This document shows positions 55,046 to 64,000 of a DNA stretch of 64,000 nt, one piece after another; the stretch's first letter is position 1; the number at the start of each line of letters is the position of its first letter. The notes beneath the pieces are model-generated. The model was given only the letters and a program-made list of their open reading frames with translations. It searched no databases and was not told the DNA's origin. The stretch covers positions 466,001 through 530,000 of the forward strand of contig JADLSH010000212.1 in NCBI GenBank assembly GCA_016169945.1, in the 5' to 3' direction. The position numbers and the translations under genes were made by a program. Source of the stretch: Trachythela sp. YZ-2020. Taxonomy: Eukaryota > Cnidaria > Anthozoa > Malacalcyonacea > Clavulariidae.

Positions 55046-58000
55046 ATTGTATACACTGTTAATTTCAAGGAGTTAATTTTGCTCCAAAAATGGAGTAAAA
55101 AAAGGTACCAGTTGACTCGACCAGCGTTGATCACATCAGTACCAGGGAATTCAACAAACACTTGGTTCTCCCAAATAATCATTAACTGGTCTACATCCTC
55201 CGGATACCCAGTGTCCGGACCATACTCTCCATTGTTGACGAGGGCTCTGGAAAAAAATATTGTGAGTGTCAATGTAGATATTGGTGTAAGAGACAACTAC
55301 TCAACTAGAATACGATTACACATCCAACATAGAATATGAAGTATGAGGTCAGAGTACTTGCACAACATTAAATGTACCGCAGTAAATAGCACTTGCCAAA
55401 CATCAAATGTCCTGCAGAAAGCAAGCTAGATTATATACTTTGTCTCAGTGGTGAAGCTAGATATTAGCAACTAGCCATGCTATGCAAATATATATTTTAA
55501 ATTATTGAAACCTTTATTTGAGTTATTATAAGGAGAGTGGGATACTCAGCAGTTGACTGTTGTGTAAAACTACCTAAAGACTGGGAGACTCCCTGGACAT
55601 TATGTAGTGCTATAAGCTAGCTCTCTTGGATTAAGCAAAACATCTGGCCACAATAGAATCTTAGGAGAATAAAAATTGATACACTATTTTAAAATGCATT
55701 GGATATTAATCGGTTAACCTTTAATTATCTCGATTGTGCGGTGCCAGTGTGGGTAGAGTATAGCAAATACGGCGGTTGACTGTTGTGTAATACTACCTGA
55801 AAAATACAATAAGAAGTTCGACGTTTCGAGCGAAGGCCCTTCATCTGGGCTTCTACTAACTTCCAGACGAAGGGCCTTCGCTCGAAATGTTGAATATCTT
55901 ATTGTATTTGTCAGGTAGTTTTACATAACAGTCAACCGCCATAACCTTGAATTAGTTAACTACATACTGTATCAAATCTTCTCACAGCATAAAAATACAA
56001 AAATTCTAATAATTGTTATTTTTGTAAGTCCCTATTGCAACCAGAGGTTTTCTCATCCAAGAGAGATAGCTTATGGCATTACCTGCACATAATGTCTAGG
56101 CAGTCTCCTACTCTCCCTTTGATTACTCAAATTGTCTGGAGTGAAGCCATGGAATCTGCTCTTACTATTCAAATAAGCATGCATTAAAATAGCCTAAAGA
56201 CAATGCATTTCTGAAGGTTTCAATAATTAAAGAATCAACAATTTGCAAATGCATCTATAGCACAACCAGTTGCTATGTCTAGCTTCATCACTGAGACAGA
56301 ATATATAATAATAAAGTATTTTGCAATAAGCAGTGGCGGTAGTCGGTAGAGGGGCCAGTCGCCCCCCGAATAATTTCTCAAAGCCTTTGAATGATAGCTG
56401 GTTAACTGTGTAATAAAGCTGTATCAATTTATGATTTTACAACCACGAAAGCCTTGATAGGCTGTAATTTAAGTAAATTTGCATGAAATTTAAGTGAAAA
56501 AGGTTTTAAGAATGGAGATTTGCAGTAACAAAAGGATGGTTATATGTTGGCAACCTAACTTATTTGCACCCCCAATATTTCACGAAGTGTCCGCACTGGC
56601 AATATATAAGTTCCATATCCATATCCACACATTGTTTCTGTCTGGCCCCATTAGAATGTGGGAAGGAAGTACTAGTCGATACCACATAGTGTAGAGTGAG
56701 AAATAGATATGTTGTACCACAGCCATTATTGCCCTTAGGATTGTATACACTGTTAATTTCAAGGAGTTAATTTTGCTCCAAAAATGGAGTAAAAAAAGGT
56801 ACCAGTTGACTCGACCAGCGTTGATCACATCAGTACCAGGGAATTCAACAAACACTTGGTTCTCCCAAATAATCATTAACTGGTCTACATCCTCCGGGTA
56901 CCCAGTGTCCGGACCATACTCTCCATTGTTGACGAGGGCTCTGGAAAAAAATATTGTGAGTGTCAATGTAGATATTGGTGTAAGAGACAACTACTCAACT
57001 AGAATACGATTACACATCCAACATAGAATATGAAGTATGAGGTCAGAGTACTTGCACAACATTAAATGTACCGCAGTAAATAGCACTTGCCAAACATCAA
57101 ATGTCCTGCAGAAAGCAAGCTAGATTATATACTTTGTCTCAGTGGTGAAGCTAGACATTAGCAACTAGCCATGCTATGCAAATATATATTTTAAATTATT
57201 GAAACCTTTATTTGAGTTATTATAAGGAGAGTGGGATACTCAGCAGTTGACTGTTGTGTAAAACTACCTAAAGACTGGGAGACTCCCTGGACATTATGTA
57301 GTGCTATAAGCTAGCTCTCTTGGATTAAGCAAAACATCTGGCCACAATAGAATCTTAGGAGAATAAAAATTGATACACTATTTTAAAATGCATTGGATAT
57401 TAATCGGTTAACCTTTAATTATCTCGATTGTGCGGTGCCAGTGTGGGTAGAGTATAGAATACGGTGGTTGACTGTTGTGTAATACTACCTGAAAAATACA
57501 ATAAGAAGTTCGACGTTTCGAGCGAAGGCCCTTCATCTGGGCTTCTACTAACTTCCAGACGAAGGGCCTTCGCTCGAAATGTTGAATATCTTATTGTATT
57601 TGTCAGGTAGTTTTACATAACAGTCAACCGCCATAACCTTGAATTAGTTAACTACATACTGTATCAAATCTTCTCACAGCATAAAAATACAAAAATTCTA
57701 ATAATTGTTATTTTTGTAAGTCCCTATTGCAACCAGAGGTTTTCTCATCCAAGAGAGATAGCTTATGGCATTACCTGCACATAATGTCTAGGCAGTCTCC
57801 TACTCTCCCTTTGATTACTCAAATTGTCTGGAGTGAAGCCATGGAATCTGCTCTTACTATTCAAATAAGCATGCATTAAAATAGCCTAAAGACAATGCAT
57901 TTCTGAAGGTTTCAATAATTAAAGAATCAACAATTTGCAAATGCATCTATAGCACAACCAGTTGCTATGTCTAGCTTCATCACTGAGACAGAATATATAA

Positions 58001-58433
58001 TAATAAAGTATTTTGCAATAAGCAGTGGCGGTAGTCGGTAGAGGGGCCAGTCGCCCCCCGAATAATTTCTCAAAGCCTTTGAATGATAGCTGGTTAACTG
58101 TGTAATAAAGCTGTATCAATTTATGATTTTACAACCACGAAAGCCTTGATAGGCTGTAATTTAAGTAAATTTGCATGAAATTTAAGTGAAAAAGGTTTTA
58201 AGAATGGAGATTTGCAGTAACAAAAGGATGGTTATATGTTGGCAACCTAACTTATTTGCACCCCCAATATTTCACGAAGTGTCCGCACTGGCAATATATA
58301 AGTTCCATATCCATATCCACACATTGTTTCTGTCTGGCCCCATTAGAATGTGGGAAGGAAGTACTAGTCGATACCACATAGTGTAGAGTGAGAAATAGAT
58401 ATGTTGTACCACAGCCATTATTGCCCTTAGGAA
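55046..58433 (+). repeat. Tandem duplication, period 1694 bp, inside copy C
   Basis: After CCATTATTGCCCTTAGGA at 56723-56740 the sequence jumps back to TTGTATACACTGTTAATTTC, previously at 55047. It then repeats everything to CCCTTAGGA at 58433 with only a handful of differences (for example AGCAAATACGG against AGAATACGG). Copy B has a single unit. Confidence 0.92.
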
Positions 58434-58951
58434 ATGCATGTATCAGTGGCTTCCCCCTGGGGTCGACCCCCGGGGATACAGGGGGATTGGTCTTTTCACC
58501 CAGTCAAACCTTAGCAAATTCCCCTGGGTACAAGATACAGGTACTAAATACAACCCCCACCCTCAAGGGCAGTATCTTTTTTTTCAATCCTATATCAAGT
58601 TACACAGCCAGTTGCAAGTGGTATAAGCTCTCGTTTATTGACTGACTTATCAACACTAAAAACATCAACACTAAAAACATCAACAATTACTTAATTGTAG
58701 CAAAAGATAGGAAATGTATAATATGAATGGCCCTAGACCAATCCTATAAATTCATAATAAATTCAATGCGTCAAAGTCACACTCGGGAGTTTCTAAATCA
58801 AAATCTCCTGGGTACTTTCCTGTGGGTTTTCGGCTTGAGAACCAAATTTGACATTCCTCCCACCCCCATGGGATGCAAACACAGTTTGAGAAATGTCTCT
58901 GGGTCCCCAGGGGTCGACCCCAGGGGGAAGCTGCTGATACATGGATAAGCA
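58434..58951. mobile_element. Small inverted-repeat element (MITE-like), copy in C
   Basis: Equivalent of 29787-30297: ATGCATGTATCAGTGGCTTC and CCCTGGGGTCGACC at the left and their reverse at 58907-58945. It starts exactly where the 1.69 kb duplication ends. Confidence 0.7.
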
Positions 58952-60032
58952 GGGCATAGTGTTAGTCCTCTCTACTCTTGGAACATAGGCTTGATATAAT
59001 TTAACATCTATCATTGAAGCAAGCTATTTTTGTGTAAAAGTATGTTCCTGGTACTGCCAAATATCCACTTATCGGTAGCAAGAGAGCATCATGGATTTAC
59101 ATTGACTGGTGCATAAACTTCTCACAATCAAAATATATCAACCAGGCATTTGAACATTTACATGTACACACATAGTTGGACAATGGGCTCAGTGATTTTA
59201 CATTCTTGGACAGGTTTCGGATATGTGAAAATATATAAAAGTCATACGAATCTGACCTATTAGTATCGATGAAACATTTCAGCTTACAAAATACAGCAGA
59301 ATTTAGATACATGACTCTGATTGACAGTATACCAGTTAGTGATGACAAGGTCACAAGGATGCAATCTCTTGAACTCAAATAATATATTTAGAATAGGCAA
59401 TACTTTGTTTTTTCTCCATTTTCACTGCATATGTATCAACATAATTATATTAAAATCTTATATGAAATTTGTACCTGATTTTTGAGGACAAGATGGGCTC
59501 TGAGTATTTAACTGCCAATCTGTCATATACAGTTGGTAAATATAAACATTGAAAGCCCAAATAAAATTGAAGATTTTGTATAGTAGCATTTGCTGAAGTA
59601 ATTTTAAATTGGAACTGTATTATTTTCAGCGTTTTAATTCATATATTGTCGGAAAATTCATTAACATTCACGAACGAAGATTGCAAATATTTTCTAACAA
59701 AATCGCTCTATTACATATAAAACATAACAATAACCTTACCTGAATATTATTCAGTAGTTGCCGATGTATTGCTTCTGAAAATCCAGTTTATCTCGGGTTA
59801 AAAATATAAAATTTCGAGCTCGATTCGATTAACAGAACAAAAATAAAAAAATTTCAAATATGGAGGTGTGATGACTCTATCCCAAGAACCTCTGCGCGTG
59901 TAGTAAGAAGACTAGGCACCAGTCTGTCAGTCAGCGCGCATTACGGAATTTATTCATTTTTCGTTCATTGGCTTTGATAGAGTGACAAAACTGCAATCAC
60001 CAGTAAATGTTTAAGATTTTGTGTTACATTTT

Positions 60033-60222
60033 GACCACTTTCATAATTCAGATGAATATTCAGATGAGTTTAAATATTCTTTTATGTGCATCTTAATAAG
60101 CCTTATCAGCCTCGTTTCTGTGACTGAATTGAATAGAATTTATTAACCTGAACGAGGTCAATGAGGCTTATTAAGATGCACATAAAAGAATATTTAAACT
60201 CATCTTAATTATGAAAGTTGTC
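60033..60222. repeat. Palindrome in copy C
   Basis: Left arm ACTTTCATAATTCAGATGAA... GAGTTTAAATATTCTTTTAT and GTGCATCTTAATAAGCC, with the reverse complement at 60150-60222. Copy B keeps only the right arm (31150-31245). Confidence 0.85.
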
Positions 60223-61134
60223 TATAGAGCTCTTAAATTCGAACTTGAGCATACCGATATAAATTTCCCGATATATTTCAATATTTTCGTGGAAATATTA
60301 TAGCATACATGTGGATTTCTCAGTATAAGATTATTAACATATATATTAAGGTGGTCCCCTATAAAGAGAAGCAAATGGGGTCATATAAGGAGAAGCAAAT
60401 GGGGTCAAAATAGCATTTGTATAGTAATTGTGTAGTAATAGTACAGCCTTGTTATTTCTTTTGGTAGTGACCAAGCATCACATTTTTAAAAAGACATTCC
60501 ATGTTGAATTTGTCATTTGAAGAGATTTGTAAACAAACTGCTCTCCTGTTTTGGCAATTTGGCCAAAAACGGCCTCCGTGTTTAAAAATAAAAAAATTAC
60601 TCAAAATAATTTCGTGGCAAAAACAGCTCTAAATTCTAAAAGGGGCTATACAGCCCATAATGTGACAAGACGGCCCCAGAGTTGTGTCTTGGCTCCTGTC
60701 AGAGCCAAAACGACCCCCTTTCAAATTGGCCCAAAACGGCCCCCTATGGCTAAAACGGCCCCAGAGTTGCGTTTTGGCCCCTGTCAGGGTGTCAAAACGG
60801 CCCCTATTTAAAAGAGCCCAAACGGCTCCCTGGGGCTAAAACGGCCCCAGAGTTGTGTTTTAGGCTTTCAGGGCCAAAACGGCCCCTGTTTAGAAGAGCC
60901 CAAACGGCCCCTTGGGGCTAAAACGGCCCCAGAGTTGTCTTTTGGCCCCTGTCAGGGCCAAATCGGCCCCTCTTTTAAAGAGCCAAAACGGCCCCCTGGG
61001 GCCAAAATGGCCCCAAAAAAATTACTGTGCATGCAAATTCTATAGTCTTCTAACTTAGATTGCTATTTTCTACGTTTTATATATATAATTGAATTGAAAA
61101 ACGTATAAATATATTTATTTATCTTTTTATGAAG

Positions 61135-61329
61135 CTAAAGGCAAGCTTGAAGCTATTGAAAGCATGGTTAACTACAATAGAGACAACTGTTTGGGCCATC
61201 CATTGGTTATACGGTTCTTAAACGAGAAAATGAGTTCCACTAGCATTCAGAAATGGTTTCTTTTGAATATTCTTCTATATACCACGTTTCTACTCACTTT
61301 GACAGCATATGCTGCAATCCAAAGTGGAG
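61135..61329 (+). CDS. TRPA-like channel, pre-S1 / S1 exon
   Basis: The frame reads GKLEAIESMVNYNRDNCLGH, PLVIRFLNEKMSSTSIQKWF and LLNILLYTTFLLTLTAYAAI, then the donor G|GTAAGAG at 61329 (phase 1). MV-x-Y-N-R-x3-L-x-HP-x4-(F/Y)-L-x-K is the conserved pre-S1 segment of TRPA channels, and the following ~20 hydrophobic residues are membrane segment S1. The acceptor is either AAG at 61134 or AAG at 61140; both leave the two bases needed to complete the phase-1 codon left by the exon ending at 35064. Further membrane exons are not recognised before 64000. Confidence 0.8.
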
Positions 61330-61479
61330 GTAAGAGTGTTAAATTTCTTCTATATGTTTCACTTTTACTTGCCCTACTGTAGGTCTTTTTAGCGCGCATG
61401 TTTTAATCTTTAATCTCAATCTTTAATCTAATCGTTTTCATAAATTTTACCCTTGGCAGAATTAGCGTAATTAACATAA

Positions 61480-61920
61480 TTACATAGTCCAGTTAACCGA
61501 CTTTATTAACATAACAAATGTCGTATAACCAACGAAATGTTTTTTTGTTGTACAATTTCGAATATGGCAAGTGTTTTGAAAACTTTTTACTCTGGAAACT
61601 TTGGCCATTTTACAAAATGGATTGACTTGACCGGCCTTGAACTGCGAATACGAAGATGTTTGGCGATGATTTAACCTTTTTAAGATCATTGTCTAAGTTG
61701 ACAAGAAACGTGTCCGTGACTTTCCTGAATTGGATATTCTCCATCAAGTTAATAAGATCGTCCTCGAACGCCTTCATTTTGTTAACAATTGGTGGAGACT
61801 TCTTAGATTTCAAACCAAACTTGTATTCTTCAGTGGTATTCGGCTCATGGAGGAAAAATTAGTCTCTTCCGATAATAATCTCTCGAAGGCAGTCAAATGT
61901 TCTTCAACGAATAATTAAAT
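61480..61920 (-). pseudogene. Retroelement-like ORF relic
   Basis: The minus-strand frame 61840-61610 reads PNTTEEYKFGLKSKKSPPIV, NKMKAFEDDLINLMENIQFR and KVTDTFLVNLDNDLKKVKSS-PNIFVFA, then breaks. I recall this type of sequence as a recurrent repeat-encoded segment in cnidarian genomes, upstream of an RT-like region, but cannot assign the family. Stops and frame changes follow downstream. Confidence 0.4.
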
Positions 61921-64000
61921 ATTAATCGAATTTGATTCATTTTAAGTATTGGTTAAACCGTAGACAATAATGAGAGTGCACAACTGTAGAACGAGGCACT
62001 TCGAGAGACGCGAGGAAAAACGTGTTTACTCTCTGGCAACAGGACACGCGTCATCCGATAGCTTAAAATAATATGTGGTTTGTCCCGGTTCATATTACAT
62101 ATCCAAATTAATTTGCATGTTCATAAATTATCTAAAAATTTTACAATTATTGTTGATATAAACCTGAATAGGCAATTCCAGCTATCGCAATGCATGCCGG
62201 TAAAAGTGGTTATTATTCCATTTCGCGCCAAATGGCGGACGGAAAACGTGTATTTTACACGAAGCTATATTTTTAAATTTTTATGCTTTATCTTTCGCTC
62301 CAAACACTGGTGATCAGGACTCTTAAACGTAAGTTTTGGCGAAATCCATTCGATAATTCGCGAGAAAATTGCTTTCGAGTTGACACAGGAGTGAAGCAAA
62401 TTTGGCAAAAAGCTGGCTTCGAAAACTACTCTGTCGCACGTTTTGAAGTAAATAAAGTGATCGGTAAGAGCATTGTAGACAATTTACCCCTTCAAATGGA
62501 GCTCTGTAACCAAAGAATCTAGATTTATTGTTTTTATGTATTTCCGACTGCTTGATTTCTACGTACAGGCAGTTAGAAATCAAAATGTTTTAGCCGACAT
62601 TTTGTTAACATACCCTTAAACAATTATAGGAGAACTACAGTATATCATGGGACAAAGGGCTGTTTATTAACAACTTTCAGCAATCACTGGTAGTCACTAC
62701 TTACTGTCTGGAGTAGTGGGCAGACAAAGGACTTTGCATATAATATATTTTCAGTTATTTTAATTGAAGGGTTTCTTAAAAATGCCACCTTTTGCGTACA
62801 CACAGCAACCAAAACACTAATTTTTGCCACTATGCTATAAACACATGTGGCCACAACCAAAAATATAGCCAAGCTATAGTCAACAGCAAAGCAGAAGTAT
62901 TTTACAGTCAATACTGTTCGGAAATAACGAGAAAATTGCTAGTAAACCGGGTTTGCTTTCGCGACAAAACCATATCAAAGTGAAGCTATGCTTCTGGGCT
63001 GTTCAAATGAACCATGCTTGCTATGCCCATACCAAGATTGTTTCATATATTGTTCTATATAAATCTGTAACCTTGGGGTCCAGTGTCGGCTGCAGCCAAA
63101 AATATATAAAACTGCTAGTCCCACAACATCGGCCATGACTGCGCGCTTGCTAGTGACGAAGGCCAGATTTTGTGTACATGCTGGGGGAGTGTCTGTGCCC
63201 CTGGAAGAGTGGGTTCTTGATTTTTAGGGTTTAAGACATACCCCCTAAAGTAAAAAGGTTACTTTATGTATGTAATGTAATGTATGTATTTATGCATTAT
63301 GATTGTGTGACTAATCCAATTGAAATTGTGTTTGACCAAAACTTGGCAAGTTGGTTGTAATGGTTCTGTTATTATTCAACATTAAATTTTGATCCATCAT
63401 TTAACTGTTAACAAGGGGAGGTGTATAAATTACCAGGGGTGGTGCAAGAGATGATCCCAGGAGATGTGCTCACCTCCTCACACCTCCCCTCAAAATCCGG
63501 CCGGGCTAGTGACTAAGTGGCTGTTGGAGTAAGGCAAGATTTCCACATTACTGGGTTCACATGAAACTTTCAAGTGGGTCAAACTGGTAGGGCTAGGCCT
63601 TGAAAGGTCTGGACTCCCCTCCAAGACTTCTATTGTCATCCTTCCAAATCTACAGGGGAAGGAGCTTAATTACAAATGTTCCAAGAGTGCTCATCAACAA
63701 TCAAAGTTTTTTAATCCGCACCAAACATTCTAGATTGTGAATCGTTATTGGGAGGGAGGGGGGTAGGCAGTGAACAAACCAATCTGTTGTGGACCATCTT
63801 GCTGCTTCATGAAGGGTCTATGCAACTGTATGTCACTCAAGTAAATCAATCAAAAAATTTATCAAGTTCACAGGGGGTAGATGAAATCTGGTTCAGATTG
63901 GCACTTCTAAAGTGGCACCTTAGGTCCCTGTTTAAGATATCTTACTAAGAGGGGGGTGGAGATGTGAGCAAACGTCCCATTTCCCTTAGGGGGGAGTGTG
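61921..64000. other. No gene assigned
   Basis: The frame at 62283-62522 (ENCFRVDTGVKQIWQKAGFE) has some protein-like character but no recognised family. It does not resemble the next TRPA segment. The remainder is presumably TRPA intron or repeat DNA. Confidence 0.4.

Larger units (their letters stand above)
54065..61029 (+). mobile_element. CACAGT-type element, copy C (7.0 kb)
   Basis: Same element as 26423-31939, with the same inverted ends and GGCC-rich subterminal repeats (54080-54425 and 60550-61020). CA flanks both ends. Differences from copy B: no 730 bp insertion after GTAATATATA; a 1.69 kb internal tandem duplication (55046-58433); and about 330 bp at 59793-60120 that copy B lacks. 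Where both are present the copies differ by only a few percent, so both are recent. No transposase is recognised. It lies in the long TRPA intron and ends about 105 bp before the next exon. Confidence 0.85.

Noticed and set aside
62283..62522. Next TRPA exon downstream of 61329
   Set aside because: The frame has no membrane-segment character and does not resemble the S1-S2 region; no fitting acceptor was identified.

Overview
The window looks like AT-rich genomic DNA of a cnidarian, most likely an anthozoan. The reasons are the mixture of Penelope-like elements (PLEs) with C-terminal GIY-YIG domains, CR1/L2-like LINEs, a Crypton-type recombinase, tRNA-derived SINEs of a kind I recall from coral genomes, hammerhead-ribozyme tandem repeats of the metazoan retrozyme type, and a TRPA-type channel gene with ankyrin repeats. 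There is no sign of prokaryotic organisation. The placement is inference from element families, not from a marker gene.

Host gene. The only host gene I can support is a plus-strand TRPA-like cation-channel gene. Three exons are visible: 32661-32988 (ankyrin repeats), 34875-35064 (post-ankyrin linker) and about 61135-61329 (pre-S1 and first membrane segment). Their splice phases agree. The third intron is about 26 kb and is packed with transposons. The gene continues beyond both sides of what is visible.

Layout. 1-8.9 kb: nested PLE, LINE, SINE and ribozyme repeats. 8.9-13.5 kb: a LINE interrupted by two PLE copies joined head to head. 14.0-16.0 kb: a Crypton-type tyrosine-recombinase pseudogene. 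16.7-22.7 kb: another PLE, then a hammerhead-ribozyme (retrozyme-like) array interrupted by a SINE and by a LINE with a long open reading frame. 24.4-25.8 kb: a further LINE. 26.4-31.9 kb and 54.1-61.0 kb: two near-identical large elements with CACAGT...ACTGTG ends and GGCC-rich subterminal repeats; a third, truncated copy lies at 414-942. 35.2-49.8 kb: a 14.6 kb element with 187-188 bp terminal inverted repeats, sitting 155 bp behind a TRPA exon. 49.9-53.7 kb: a PLE fragment, an eroded tandem repeat and a broken Ty3/Gypsy element. 61.5-64 kb: one retroelement relic and otherwise unremarkable DNA.

Most notable. (1) The 14.6 kb inverted-repeat element carries a broken minus-strand ORF with the C-x2-C, H-x4-H and Glu arrangement of RAG1/Transib/CMC-type transposases, facing a three-exon chromodomain gene that appears intact, plus a possible cysteine-protease ORF in a nested inverted repeat. 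(2) Two or three hammerhead ribozymes at 18.4-22.3 kb look structurally intact, in 285-290 bp tandem monomers. (3) Two further hammerhead-like motifs recur in the ends of two different PLE families. Almost every other coding sequence is a decayed retroelement.
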